Shown: positions 45,447 to 54,638, counted from the first letter of the stretch. The stretch: DNA of 64,000 nucleotides from Chitinophaga caeni (GCF_002557795.1 NZ_CP023777.1:992001-1056000), one strand, 5' to 3'. Translations and numbers: made by a program. Notes: generated by a model not told the origin, from the letters alone.

Positions 45447-47474
45447 ATGCGTAGCTTTTTATTATTAGCAGGTATTTTATTTATGCAACAGGGTATGGCA
45501 CAAGAAAAAATGTCCCCGGAAATGCTCTGGCAACTGGGAAGGGTGAGTGCTGAAACGTTAACAGACGATGGCTCTCACGTGATTTACGGGGTATCTAATT
45601 ACTCCTTGGCCGACAACCGCTCGGAAAGAAACTTATTTATTGTTCCAGTCATGGGCGGACAAGCCCGCCAATTGACAAGCAGCAAGGGCAACGAAGGGTT
45701 GGTGCAACTAAGACCTAGCGGCAACTTAGGATTCAATTATAAAGGCCAGTATTGGGAAATGCGTGGCGATGGTAGTAATGCTCTACAGAAAACGAAATTT
45801 CCAAGCGATGTTCAAAACATCCGCTTGTCGCCGAACGGGAAATATATTATCTATTCAAAGGATGTGAAGATCAACAAGGTAAGTGGCTCCGATTTCTACC
45901 CGGACCTTCCAAAGTCAAACGTGCAGATCTACACGGATCTAAATTACCGCCATTGGGACACTTGGGAAGATGGTTATTTCAGCCACATCTTCGTTGCGCC
46001 GTATGACAATGGTGAAGTTGGCGCAGCTACCGACTTATTGGAAGGGCTGCCTTACGATTGCCCGCAAATGCCTTACGGCGGCGCAGAAGACTTTCTCTGG
46101 AGCCCCGATAGCCGCAAGGTTGTTTATGTTTGCAAGAAAAAGTTCGGTAAAGAATATGCTACTAGCACCAATACCGACATATATGTTTACGATGTAGATC
46201 ATAAATCTACCCGAAACCTTACGGAAGGTATGATGGGGTACGACCTGTCTCCGGCCTTCAATGAAAAGGGTACGCAGTTGCTTTGGTTAAGTATGGCTAA
46301 GGATGGTTACGAAGCAGATAAGCAGGACATTATCTGGCATGACCTCTCTTCCGGCAAAACAGTTAACCTTACGAAAGATTGGGACGGAACTGTTAGCAGC
46401 GCGACTTTCTCAAAGGACGGGAAAAGTATTTACTTCCTTGCAGTAGTAAAAGGTACGGAGCAGATGTTTGTCATCGACCTACCGAGAAAGGTGAAAGAAG
46501 TTTCCGTAAAAGACATTAAACAATTAACCCGGGGAATTTTTGATATCAATGGTATCGTAGGTGAATCTAACGGCAGGATGGTTGTAAGCCGGGCCGATAT
46601 GAACCATGCAGCAGAATTGTTCTCCGTTGATCTTAAATCCGGGGACATGATTCAAATTACGAATGTCAACACGGAAGCATATAGCAAAATCGGCAAAAGC
46701 AAAGTGGAAGAACGCTGGATCGAAACTACCGATGGCAAACAAATGCTGACCTGGGTGATCTATCCTCCCGACTTCGATCCTAATAAAAAATATCCTACGC
46801 TTTTATATTGCCAAGGGGGGCCACAATCGGCTTTATCTCAATTCTATTCCTTCCGTTGGAACTTTCAACTGATGGCAGCGCAAGGTTATATCGTTGTAGC
46901 GCCCAACCGCCGCGGTATGCCGGGACATGGCGTAGCATGGAATGAAGCGATCAGTAAAGATTGGGGCGGACAACCCATCAAGGATTACCTTTCGGCTATC
47001 GATGCTGTTAGCAAAGAGCCGTTTGTTGATAAAAATCGCCTAGGCGCCGTTGGGGCTAGCTATGGTGGATACTCAATCTATATGTTGGCAGGCGTACATG
47101 AAAATCGTTTTAAAACATTCATCGCGCATGATGGTTTATTTGACCTGCGTAGCTGGTATGGCACAACGGAAGAATTGTGGTTCGCTAATTACGATATCGG
47201 CGCTTACTGGGACAAGGCCAATGCAAAAATTTATGAACAATTCAACCCGAGCCAATTCGTTGATAAATGGAATACCCCGATCCTGATTATACAGGGAGGT
47301 ATTGACTTCAGGGTAGGGATTGAACAAGGATTACAGGCATTTCAAGCGGCACAATTACATGGAATTAAGAGCAAACTCCTTTATTTCCCAACTGAAAATC
47401 ACTGGGTACTGAGCCCGCAAAACGCGATTGTTTGGCAAAGGGAATTCTTTGATTGGTTGAAAAACACCCTTTAA
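45447..47474 (+). CDS. S9-family (DPP4/prolyl oligopeptidase-like) secreted peptidase
   Basis: The ATG at 45447 (MRSFLLLAGILFMQQGMAQ) gives a clean signal peptide; the open frame's earlier TTG at 45393 does not. 675 residues: a beta-propeller of WD-like blades (about 25-400, such as FSKDGKSIYFLAVVKG) and a C-terminal alpha/beta-hydrolase domain with PTLLYCQGGPQSALS, the nucleophile GASYGGYS, the acid in GGIDFRVGIEQ and the catalytic His in TENHWVL. It should release dipeptides or cut short peptides outside the cytoplasm. It is followed 24 nt later by an enoyl-CoA hydratase gene, whose link is unclear. Confidence 0.92.
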   Translation: MRSFLLLAGILFMQQGMAQEKMSPEMLWQLGRVSAETLTDDGSHVIYGVSNYSLADNRSERNLFIVPVMGGQARQLTSSKGNEGLVQLRPSGNLGFNYKGQYWEMRGDGSNALQKTKFPSDVQNIRLSPNGKYIIYSKDVKINKVSGSDFYPDLPKSNVQIYTDLNYRHWDTWEDGYFSHIFVAPYDNGEVGAATDLLEGLPYDCPQMPYGGAEDFLWSPDSRKVVYVCKKKFGKEYATSTNTDIYVYDVDHKSTRNLTEGMMGYDLSPAFNEKGTQLLWLSMAKDGYEADKQDIIWHDLSSGKTVNLTKDWDGTVSSATFSKDGKSIYFLAVVKGTEQMFVIDLPRKVKEVSVKDIKQLTRGIFDINGIVGESNGRMVVSRADMNHAAELFSVDLKSGDMIQITNVNTEAYSKIGKSKVEERWIETTDGKQMLTWVIYPPDFDPNKKYPTLLYCQGGPQSALSQFYSFRWNFQLMAAQGYIVVAPNRRGMPGHGVAWNEAISKDWGGQPIKDYLSAIDAVSKEPFVDKNRLGAVGASYGGYSIYMLAGVHENRFKTFIAHDGLFDLRSWYGTTEELWFANYDIGAYWDKANAKIYEQFNPSQFVDKWNTPILIIQGGIDFRVGIEQGLQAFQAAQLHGIKSKLLYFPTENHWVLSPQNAIVWQREFFDWLKNTL

Positions 47475-47498
47475 TATATACACCAAAATATTCCTACC

Positions 47499-48278
47499 AT
47501 GTTTGAAAATTTGATGTTATCAGTCGAAAACGGCGTGGCCACTATTACGCTGAATAGGCCGGATGTTTATAATGCTTTCAACGATGCCATGAGCTATGAA
47601 TTGCAAGATGCATTGAAACAGGTGGAGAAAGATGCCAAGGTAAGGGTAGTAGTACTTACCGGGGCTGGAAAAGCTTTTTGTAGCGGCCAGGATTTAAAGG
47701 CCAGTATGCAACAAGGAAAGCGGAACCTCGGCGATTCTTTACGTAAAAGATATAACCCGATGATCCGCGCCATCAGGAATATGCCCAAGCCGGTTATCTG
47801 TAAACTGAACGGCGTAGCCGCCGGGGCAGGGTGTTCTTTAGCCCTGGCTTGCGACATGATTATAGCTTCTGAAAATGCCAGCATGATAGAGATATTTATC
47901 AATATTGCCCTGGTACTCGATTCAGGATCTTCCTATTTCCTTCCCCGCACAGTAGGATATCATAAAGCCTTTGAATTGGCAACCAAGGCCTCGAAATTAT
48001 CGGCACAAGAAGCGATGGAATTGGGATTTATTAACAAGGTAGTCGCACCTGCGGAGCTGGACCAGGTTGTTTCAGATGAAGCAAAGTTTTATGCCGGAGC
48101 GCCTACCAAGGCAATCGGGCTATTGAAGAAACTCTTGACGAAAGGTATGACGGAGCAGCTGGATGCTGTTTTAGAATATGAAGCTTATTGCCAGGAGATT
48201 GCCGGTAATACGCAAGATAATTTGGAGGGGATCCAGGCATTTCTCGAAAAGCGTAAACCTGCTTTTCAAGGATTATAG
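47499..48278 (+). CDS. Enoyl-CoA hydratase/isomerase family protein (PaaG-like)
   Basis: 259 residues of the crotonase fold: ATITLNRPDVYNAFND (about 15-30), the oxyanion-hole segments GKAFCSGQDLKAS (about 58-70) and VAAGAGCSLALACDMI (about 105-120), and the LVLDSGSSYFLPRTVG loop (about 138-153) with an Asp where PaaG-type isomerases carry it and where the second hydratase Glu would be. It is therefore more likely an isomerase than a hydratase. It acts on acyl-CoA in the cytoplasm. No other phenylacetate genes are nearby. Confidence 0.85.
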   Translation: MFENLMLSVENGVATITLNRPDVYNAFNDAMSYELQDALKQVEKDAKVRVVVLTGAGKAFCSGQDLKASMQQGKRNLGDSLRKRYNPMIRAIRNMPKPVICKLNGVAAGAGCSLALACDMIIASENASMIEIFINIALVLDSGSSYFLPRTVGYHKAFELATKASKLSAQEAMELGFINKVVAPAELDQVVSDEAKFYAGAPTKAIGLLKKLLTKGMTEQLDAVLEYEAYCQEIAGNTQDNLEGIQAFLEKRKPAFQGL

Positions 48279-48302
48279 TTTCACCTGCATTCATAAAAAC
48301 GT

Positions 48303-48333
48303 TAAGCCCGGGATCTAATAAATCCCGGGCTTA
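48303..48333. terminator. Bidirectional terminator between convergent genes
   Basis: taagcccgggat (48303-48314) and atcccgggctta (48322-48333) form a perfect 12-bp GC-rich stem with a 7-nt loop, in the 81-nt gap between the enoyl-CoA hydratase gene (+) and the beta-barrel gene (-). A short T-rich tail follows on the plus strand. Confidence 0.75.
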
Positions 48334-48359
48334 CTTTATTATAAAAAATCTTTATAAAA

Positions 48360-49058
48360 TTAGAGTCCGCTCAAGCAAATACCAATAGAATACGGATTTA
48401 CATCAACACTACTATTGTCTTTGAACAGGGTGTTCAGCGTATAAGAACCGAATAATGAGAAATTGCCGTACCCTACGCGGGCAGTTGCAGCATATCTCCA
48501 AGTATTAAAATAACGCTTGTTTTGTTCCTTGATGATATTTCTTTCGCCGCCCAGGCTGTTTTTACCCTTGGTATGGGCATTAACAAGCATCCCTACTTTT
48601 ATCCCGGCAGCCGCTTTGAAACCCTTATTCGGATTATCCTTGGCAAAATACCTGATTTCCAAAGGCACGTCCAGGTAGGTCGTGGCAACTTTATATTTTT
48701 TGTATTCATCTGTAGGAACAAACTTCGGGGATGAGGAAGTGGATTGCATATCCAGCTTAAGGTTTCTTAAGAAAACACTACTGGAACCGAACCCAAGACC
48801 AGCCGCAAAGCTAAAATTTCCTTTTTTGAAGGGAAAGTCGTACATGAAATAAATATTGAATCCACGCGATAAGCCCTTGGTACTGATAGTATCAGGCATA
48901 TTGCCCCAACCATCATAAGAAAGCTGAACCATCAGGAAGTCCCTGGAAAATCCCTTGCTTTGTGTTGCTTTGTTCAATACAGCGCCTGCTGCGCCATCTT
49001 GCGCAAATAACCCGAAGGAAACTCCTAATAAGCAGAGCGTAAAAATCAATTTTTTCAT
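48360..49058 (-). CDS. Porin-family outer-membrane beta-barrel protein
   Basis: 232 residues with a signal peptide (1-19, LGVSFGLFAQ) and alternating-hydrophobic strands such as FLMVQLSYDGWGNMP, FNIYFMYDFPFKKGNFSFAAGLGFGSS, YLDVPLEIRYFAK and FKAAAGIKVGMLVN, typical of the small 'outer membrane protein beta-barrel' family of Bacteroidota. No substrate-specific feature is visible. The stretch 49059-49456 upstream holds no convincing gene; a 60-codon frame at 49206-49388 shows no protein-like pattern. Confidence 0.85.
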   Translation of the reverse strand: MKKLIFTLCLLGVSFGLFAQDGAAGAVLNKATQSKGFSRDFLMVQLSYDGWGNMPDTISTKGLSRGFNIYFMYDFPFKKGNFSFAAGLGFGSSSVFLRNLKLDMQSTSSSPKFVPTDEYKKYKVATTYLDVPLEIRYFAKDNPNKGFKAAAGIKVGMLVNAHTKGKNSLGGERNIIKEQNKRYFNTWRYAATARVGYGNFSLFGSYTLNTLFKDNSSVDVNPYSIGICLSGL

Positions 49059-49456
49059 AATGTCTTATAAATGCTTAGCGAATCGAATATTAGGCAAATT
49101 TAATAGAATGCCGCTAATCAAAGGTTAAAATATTGCAAAAATAAAATTTCAAAGCTAGTCATTTTATAGCTGTCGCCCGCAAAATTCAACTTAAAAATTG
49201 CCGCCATGCGGCCTATTTATATTATATTTATCAACCGCTCTCGAAGCCTAGCAAACCCTAAAGTTTTAAAACATGAAATTATTGGTAACAAAACCCTCGC
49301 TCCTAAAGGGCATCCATATAACCGGTCGAAATACAGATTTAGACAAACCACCCTTCCTCCCCCCATACAAGACCGTCTTTTTGTATAAAACAAATCCTTA
49401 ATACATCAGGCATACCCTTGTTCAATATTCTTCCATTATACCTAAATCAAATTCCG

Positions 49457-51100
49457 GTGTTAAAAAATTACTTTTATTTTACTGCACTGCTTGCCCTGTT
49501 CTATACCGGGTGTAAACAATCTTCCGAAATCCCCCGGATTCAAACATCTAATGACTACCAAAAAGGGGAGTCCCTGTTTTATACGGATGTTGATTCCGCC
49601 TTCTATTATTATAACAAAGCTGCTAACAATTCAAAAGATAGCCTGGAAATTGCCATGGCATATAACAGGATGGCCATCATTCAATCGGATGCCGGGGATT
49701 ATTTCAATAGCCAGGAGAGTTTGCTCCAATCCTTGAAACACTTGGATGAAAACAATCCGAAGGACTATTACTGCCTTTACTCCGATTACAACGAGTTAGG
49801 TATTACCAATATGAACTTAAAAAATTATGATGCCTCGATCCAATACCTTGATGAAGCATTGAAGTATGCAAATGATACTGTTACGCGGGTCATTACGCTG
49901 AGTAATAAAGCCGTGACTTACCAGAAAAACGGTCAATACGATAAGGCCATTTCAATTTACGACACCATTCTATCACAAAGCCGGAACAATAAAAAACGCT
50001 ATGCCCGGTTGTTATCTAACCTCGCTAAAGTGAAATGGTTGCAGAACTCCGATTATAAAGCAGCTCCCCAAATGATGGAAGCCTTGAACATCCGCCAGCA
50101 GGAAAAGGATAATTGGGGACTGAATGCCAGCTATGCACATTTATCGGACTATTATGCGAATAAACACCCTGATTCCGCATTGTTGTATGCCAAGAAAATG
50201 TATGCCAAAGCGCGGGAACTCAATAGCCCCGATGATCAAGTAGAAGCCTTACAAAAGTTATTGGCATTAGCGCCTGATCAGCAACTGAAAAATTATTTCG
50301 AACGTTACCAGTTGTTATCCGACAGCATACAAACCGGTAGGAATAATGCTAAAAATCAGTTTGCATTAATCCGTTTCGATGCCGAGAAAACTAAATCGGA
50401 GAACCTGCAACTTCAAAAGGAAAATGCCGAAAAGAAAACCAGGATTATACAGTTAATCATGAGTATCGCTCTTGGCATGATCGGAGCAAGTTTTGGTTTC
50501 TATAATTACAGGAAAAGAAAACAACGCTTGATGCGGGAACAAAAACTAAGAACTTCCCAAAAAGTGCACGATGTTGTAGCAAATGGATTGTATCAGATCA
50601 TGACGAAAATAGAGCATAACCCGGTGATAGATAAAGAACAATTACTGGATAAAATGGAAGTGCTTTACGAGCAATCGAGGGATATTTCCTACGAGGGTAC
50701 ACCGAATATATCGCGCGATTACACAAGGTCCATTTCGAATTTATTATCCGCGTTCTCAACTAATGATAGGCTCGTTTCCATTGCCGGTAATACAAACGCA
50801 ACTTGGAATGACATGAGCCCAAAAATCAAAACTGAGCTGGAACAAATCTTACAAGAATGGATGGTAAATATGAAAAAACATAGCAAGGCAAAAAATGCTT
50901 TTATAAAATTTGAACGAACAACAAAAGAATTAATTATAAACTATTCCGATGATGGTGTTGGATTACCTGTACCATTTAAACCCGGAAATGGCTGGATCAA
51001 TACGGAAAACCGTATCAGCAAGTTAAACGGGACTATTAAATTTGGATCATTCCAAAATGAAAAAGGTCTAAAAATTCAAATTAATATCCCAATAACATAA
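49457..51100 (+). CDS. TPR-repeat sensor histidine kinase (lipoprotein-like N-terminus)
   Basis: The frame can begin with TTG at 49418, but GTG at 49457 gives a good lipoprotein-type signal (VLKNYFYFTALLALFYTGC). From there about 547 residues: TPR repeats (about 45-270, such as NKAVTYQKNGQYDKAISIYDTI), a coiled coil (EKTKSENLQLQKENAEKKTR), a TM (about 333-353, IIQLIMSIALGMIGASFGFY), a phospho-acceptor-like helix with QKVHDVVANGLYQIM (the His), and an ATPase domain with an N-box-like EWMVNMKKHSKAKNA and the G1 motif YSDDGVGLP. It lacks a receiver. It is followed by a response-regulator gene 3 nt later, with which it should form a pair. Confidence 0.88.
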   Translation: MLKNYFYFTALLALFYTGCKQSSEIPRIQTSNDYQKGESLFYTDVDSAFYYYNKAANNSKDSLEIAMAYNRMAIIQSDAGDYFNSQESLLQSLKHLDENNPKDYYCLYSDYNELGITNMNLKNYDASIQYLDEALKYANDTVTRVITLSNKAVTYQKNGQYDKAISIYDTILSQSRNNKKRYARLLSNLAKVKWLQNSDYKAAPQMMEALNIRQQEKDNWGLNASYAHLSDYYANKHPDSALLYAKKMYAKARELNSPDDQVEALQKLLALAPDQQLKNYFERYQLLSDSIQTGRNNAKNQFALIRFDAEKTKSENLQLQKENAEKKTRIIQLIMSIALGMIGASFGFYNYRKRKQRLMREQKLRTSQKVHDVVANGLYQIMTKIEHNPVIDKEQLLDKMEVLYEQSRDISYEGTPNISRDYTRSISNLLSAFSTNDRLVSIAGNTNATWNDMSPKIKTELEQILQEWMVNMKKHSKAKNAFIKFERTTKELIINYSDDGVGLPVPFKPGNGWINTENRISKLNGTIKFGSFQNEKGLKIQINIPIT

Positions 51101-51103
51101 CAT

Positions 51104-51775
51104 ATGATCCGTAAAATACTAGTAGCCGAAGATCACGAAAGTGTCAACATCTCCTTAAATATAACATTGAAAGAAATAGGTATCAGCGATTATGAAACTG
51201 CTACTTATTGCGATGATGCGCTATTGAAAATACAAAAATCTATACAGGAAGATGCTTCGTATGACTTACTAATAACGGATCTTTATTTCGAAAAAGATCA
51301 CCGGGAAGTGAAGCTGTCCAACGGGATGGATTTGATTAAAGCAGCCAGGGACTTACAACCCGACTTGAAAGTACTGGTATTTTCCGCTGAACACCGGCCC
51401 GCAATTATACTGGATCTTTATAAAAATTTAGAAATAGACGGTTTTGTAAGAAAGGCCAGGGGCGATGCCAAGGAACTGAAAAAAGCATTCGAATGTATTA
51501 ATGATAACCAACAATATTATTCCAGTCAACTTCTCAACGAATCACGCGGTAATACTTACCAGTTTAGCGACTATGATATCAAGATCGTGGAACAAATGGT
51601 AAAAGGAATGAGCCAAAAAGAAATTGCTGCATATTTTAAAGAACATAATATCCAACCTTCTGGCCAAAGCAGCATTGAAAAAAGAATCAATGGTATGAAG
51701 GCCGCTTTCAACTACTCCAAAAATGAACAGATCATCGCTCATTGTGTAAAATGGGGAATCGTTTCATTCGAATAG
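51104..51775 (+). CDS. LuxR-type response regulator
   Basis: 223 residues. The receiver domain has KILVAEDHESVNISL, the phospho-Asp in LLITDLYFEK, VLVFSAEH and the conserved Lys in FVRKARGD; the C-terminal HTH reads DYDIKIVEQMVKGMSQKEIAAYF (about 160-182). Its place 3 nt after the TPR kinase makes it the cognate partner. The regulated genes are not evident. Confidence 0.9.
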   Translation: MIRKILVAEDHESVNISLNITLKEIGISDYETATYCDDALLKIQKSIQEDASYDLLITDLYFEKDHREVKLSNGMDLIKAARDLQPDLKVLVFSAEHRPAIILDLYKNLEIDGFVRKARGDAKELKKAFECINDNQQYYSSQLLNESRGNTYQFSDYDIKIVEQMVKGMSQKEIAAYFKEHNIQPSGQSSIEKRINGMKAAFNYSKNEQIIAHCVKWGIVSFE

Positions 51776-51876
51776 ATCCATCAATTCTACCCTTAGCTAG
51801 AAAACTCGTCCTTTACGGTTTCCCGTAAAAATCACATCCCCATGCGTACTAGCTTTGAACCTAGAAAGCCGGTACC

Positions 51877-52083
51877 ATGAAGAATTATTATGTTAATATG
51901 AACAAGCAAAGCAATGGCGAGCATGAAGTACATGCAGAAGCTTGCTATAAAATGCCGTTGCGTATTAACAGGATTCCGCTCGGTCAATTTGCTTCTTGTA
52001 AAATTGCAGTCTCTACAGCCAAAAAATTTTATTCTAAAGTCAATGGCTGTAAAACCTGCTGCATAGAATGTCATACCCGCTAA
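51877..52083 (+). CDS. Small Cys-rich conserved protein
   Basis: 68 residues with the pattern NMNKQSNGEHEVHAEAC, LGQFASCKIAVSTAKKFYSKVNGCKTCCIECHT, seen in a family of short uncharacterised bacterial proteins (C and H residues spaced as a possible metal site: C-x2-C-x2-C near the end). No function is known to me. It is the first of three short genes on the same strand with gaps of 7 and 30 nt. Confidence 0.65.
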   Translation: MKNYYVNMNKQSNGEHEVHAEACYKMPLRINRIPLGQFASCKIAVSTAKKFYSKVNGCKTCCIECHTR

Positions 52084-52090
52084 ATGTTGC

Positions 52091-52339
52091 ATGATGAAAT
52101 TTGGAATTAGAAAACCATCCTTAAAAAAAAGAATAGCCGCCAGGACATCCTGGAAGCGTTATGCCAGGCATTCCCTCGGTTTCAAAGCGCCGCGGGGTTG
52201 GGGTTGGTTAACCAATCCCAAAAAGGCCGCTTACAACCGGATGTACTATAGAACGACCTCCAAAGGTTGTCTAATGGTTTTCCTTTGGCTTTGCAGTATC
52301 TCGATCATGCTGGCACTTCTTGTTCTAAGAACATTCTGA
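52091..52339 (+). CDS. Small basic membrane protein of unknown function
   Basis: 82 residues: a very basic N-terminal half (KPSLKKRIAARTSWKRYAR, WLTNPKKAAYNRMYYRTT) and one TM near the C-terminus (LMVFLWLCSISIMLALLVL, about 60-78). The NPKKAAYNRxYxRTT motif recurs in short proteins of Bacteroidota and other phyla, as I recall; function unknown. It starts 7 nt after the preceding stop. Confidence 0.6.
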   Translation: MMKFGIRKPSLKKRIAARTSWKRYARHSLGFKAPRGWGWLTNPKKAAYNRMYYRTTSKGCLMVFLWLCSISIMLALLVLRTF

Positions 52340-52369
52340 CATTCTAGGATTTTATTTAAAAACCCATCC

Positions 52370-52582
52370 ATGAAACTTTTGTTATTAACCCTTGTATTTG
52401 CCAGTGGCATAACCTGTAAACGGGTTACCGTATTTGTATGTGATAGTAAATATGCTAAAAAATATCATTACCGGGATGATTGCCGGGGACTGAAAAACTG
52501 TAAACATAAGATCATCGAAATATCCTTGGATAGTGCGAGATCAACAAATAAAACACTGTGTAAGTGGGAATATAATCAATAG
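52370..52582 (+). CDS. Small secreted Cys-rich protein of unknown function
   Basis: 70 residues with a signal sequence (1-16, LLTLVFASGITC, possibly a lipobox at Cys16) and the conserved-looking core VFVCDSKYAKKYHYRDDCRGLKNCKHKIIEISLDSARSTNKTLC. Paired Cys and His suggest a metal-binding or disulfide-stabilised peptide. It sits with the two small genes upstream as a likely unit. Confidence 0.6.
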   Translation: MKLLLLTLVFASGITCKRVTVFVCDSKYAKKYHYRDDCRGLKNCKHKIIEISLDSARSTNKTLCKWEYNQ

Positions 52583-52590
52583 CCCAATAA

Positions 52591-52629
52591 ATCATGTGAA
52601 TGTTCGGGCTTATCATGTGAATGTTCGGG
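52591..52629 (+). repeat. 18-bp tandem direct repeat, 21-bp period
   Basis: atcatgtgaatgttcggg occurs exactly twice (52591-52608, 52612-52629) just after the small gene at 52370-52582. Two identical copies two helical turns apart suggest a protein-binding site or a mobile-element trace. Nothing else is evident up to 52825. Confidence 0.6.
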
Positions 52630-52825
52630 AAAATTTACCATTTAACCTTTCTGATATCATTAGATTGTATTTTGACAGATAATTTGACGGATGCCTATAA
52701 AAGCGCTTCCATATTGTACATGGCATGCATAGCATTTATCTTCAACCGAAAGACTTGAAATTATGTTTCCCTTTATGACCTCTTTATTATTGATAAAAAA
52801 GTACATGAATGTATATACATATAAA

Positions 52826-53083
52826 ATCATTGTTGTCCGATTAAAATTGATTCAAGCCTTGCTGTATTCCTTGCCAGATAGCGAATGAAAGCCTGGTGAT
52901 ACAGTAGTACAAAAGCTCCACCGGGCGATCAAATTGGCTGCCGTAATGGCCAATTTGTGCCCTTTTTAGGTGCTTTTTGGGGCAAGCAAAAAAGTACAAG
53001 AAACGGGCAGATAGGCATTGAGTCGAACATTTAACGGAGATCGTTGTTCTTCCACATTGAAAATTTAGTCGGACAACAATGAT
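52826..53083. mobile_element. 258-bp MITE-like element with inverted ends and ATAAA target duplication
   Basis: The ends atcattgttgtccga (52826-52840) and its exact reverse complement (53069-53083) extend inward with partial matching, and the pentamer ATAAA flanks the element directly on both sides (52821-52825, 53084-53088). A minus-strand open frame of 99 codons spans the right part but has no recognisable transposase motif. A non-autonomous element mobilised by a transposase elsewhere is the simplest reading. Confidence 0.7.
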
Positions 53084-53130
53084 ATAAAATAAAGCAAATG
53101 GTATGAACACCCATGTTCTCCCAAATAAAA

Positions 53131-53153
53131 ACCGCCCCATGAATCGGGGCGGT
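53131..53153 (-). terminator. Intrinsic terminator of the proline-rich small gene
   Basis: Minus strand: accgcccc-N7-ggggcggt forms a perfect 8-bp GC stem followed by ttttattt. It lies 10 nt beyond the stop of the gene at 53164-53328. Confidence 0.85.
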
Positions 53154-53163
53154 CAGATTTTAG

Positions 53164-53328
53164 TTACGGATTTGTCGGAGGTGGAGGAGGTGGTGGTGGT
53201 TGATTCGGACCGTGCTCTGTTTCTCCACCGGTATCCATGGTGGTTACCTGTGTTCCGTTATCGTGATTTGATTTTTTATGATGATTAGGGCAGAACGCCA
53301 AGAAAAAGGCGAGAATTAACTCTAGCAT
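53164..53328 (-). CDS. 54-residue proline-rich secreted peptide
   Basis: ATG at 53328, stop at 53164. MLELILAFFLAFCPNHHKK is a short hydrophobic signal, possibly lipoprotein-like (Cys13), and the tail is NQPPPPPPPTNP. The clear terminator just after the stop and the signal-like N-terminus support a real gene. No family is known to me. The poly-Pro tail recalls the proline-rich protein at 60611-60970. It may have a structured leader (next entry). Confidence 0.55.
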   Translation of the reverse strand: MLELILAFFLAFCPNHHKKSNHDNGTQVTTMDTGGETEHGPNQPPPPPPPPTNP

Positions 53329-53353
53329 CTTATTAATTTTTTAATTTTAGGAA

Positions 53354-53422
53354 ATCAGCCCCCGGCCGGTTGATGCCGGCAAGCCGTGAATGTGAGTGCG
53401 AGTGGCGCCGCTCGCATTTTTT
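53354..53422 (+). ncRNA. Candidate structured small RNA (or leader of the minus-strand gene)
   Basis: Two GC-rich hairpins, gccgg-N6-ccggc (about 53364-53379) and tgcgag-N8-ctcgca (53397-53416), the second followed by T6 (53417-53422), look like a small RNA with an intrinsic terminator on the plus strand. On the other strand they would be the 5' leader of the proline-rich gene. Region 53423-53672 holds only an attccgaaaat repeat. Confidence 0.35.
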
Positions 53423-53672
53423 GGGAAGGAAGGGTGGCATAGATCACGGGAGCTTATAATCGCTTCCCAAACCGGTTATTCACTACCGCTTTCTATGCCT
53501 TTGTAGAATCAGTGTTTCCCGTAGCTAATGAGATGTACAACCGATTACGAGAACGAAGATAGGATGGGTTAACAGGTTGATTGGCAAGCAGTTCCGATAA
53601 TTCCAATCATTCCGGAGGAATTCCGAAAATGCGGATCGTATTCCGAAAATTCCGATACTTTCACCCCTATAA

Positions 53673-54638
53673 ATGTTGAAAATGTTTCCTGATTACATTA
53701 AATTGGTCATCCAGGATTATAACCGTAAAAGGGCGGCCAATAAGCTTTCATTAAACCTAACGAACCCCTCCCCGGCCAAGCTCAAAGAAGAATGCTTAAT
53801 TATTTACCGGGAACGCTATCGACCTAGAGATGAGAAGACATTGAGAAGCTTCTTCGGCACCGGTGAAGGACAAGCTGAATCAATACTGGCCATCAAACGC
53901 TGCGATACTGATAAATTCAGGCCCCTGGTGAATTATTTAAGGGAATTAACAAGCACTACTGATGAAAAGAATATTGAATTACTTGCCTGGCTGATCGATT
54001 TTGAACAGAGGCCTTATAAATATGGGGCGAAATATGAGGTTTTAAAAGGAGTCAACACAAACATAGAAAACGGTAGTCAAAATGGTGATGAAGGGCGGGA
54101 ACCAATTGAAGAAGAAGAAGTGATTCCTATTGATAAAACAGCAGGGGAGGAGCTGCTAATATCACCAAAAGAGCCTAGAAAATGGATTGGCTTCTATCAA
54201 ATTATATTGAATGGACTGTTAAAAAATAGTAGGACAATAGCATTCGTTTCTATTGCCGTAATTCTTGCCATTTCCGGCACGATGTATTGGAATAATCGGA
54301 ACCGGCCAGGGATAAATTCAATAATGGGGTTATATGGAGCTAAAGGCTCCTGTATGTACTGGAACGTCGATCATTACCAACAAGTGCCCTGTACCCAAAA
54401 AATGGATAAGCATACCTTAGTATTAGCGCTGGACACTTTCAAACTGGTGCATTTTAAACAGATCACGCAAATAGATACCATCGGTTTAGACGATGTTGGC
54501 CGCGTATGGTATTCAAAGATCAAGGGCAAGCTCGAATATTTTACCGCTGACGGCTACCACCCGGTAGAAATAAAAATAAGGTTGAGACCCATTACAGAAT
54601 ATATTATCAGGAAATATATACATCCCGATTGGCCATAA
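53673..54638 (+). CDS. Hypothetical single-TM protein
   Basis: 321 residues. The N-terminal half is hydrophilic (PDYIKLVIQDYNRKRAANKLSLNL, LRSFFGTGEG, LRELTSTTDEKNIELLAWLI), with an acidic linker (about 135-155), one TM at about 187-205 (IAFVSIAVILAISGTMYW) and a C-terminal periplasmic domain of about 110 residues rich in Tyr/His. Many Chitinophagales encode proteins with a similar DNA-like N-terminal fold and one TM; I cannot name a family. The start could also be the ATG at 53682. It stands alone. Confidence 0.6.
   Translation: MLKMFPDYIKLVIQDYNRKRAANKLSLNLTNPSPAKLKEECLIIYRERYRPRDEKTLRSFFGTGEGQAESILAIKRCDTDKFRPLVNYLRELTSTTDEKNIELLAWLIDFEQRPYKYGAKYEVLKGVNTNIENGSQNGDEGREPIEEEEVIPIDKTAGEELLISPKEPRKWIGFYQIILNGLLKNSRTIAFVSIAVILAISGTMYWNNRNRPGINSIMGLYGAKGSCMYWNVDHYQQVPCTQKMDKHTLVLALDTFKLVHFKQITQIDTIGLDDVGRVWYSKIKGKLEYFTADGYHPVEIKIRLRPITEYIIRKYIHPDWP

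Noticed and set aside
49206-49388. 60-codon open frame upstream of the TPR kinase
   Set aside because: No protein-like features; it lies in the leader region between genes.
52841-53140. 99-codon minus-strand frame as a gene
   Set aside because: It spans the MITE-like element, runs across its inverted end and has no recognised transposase motif.
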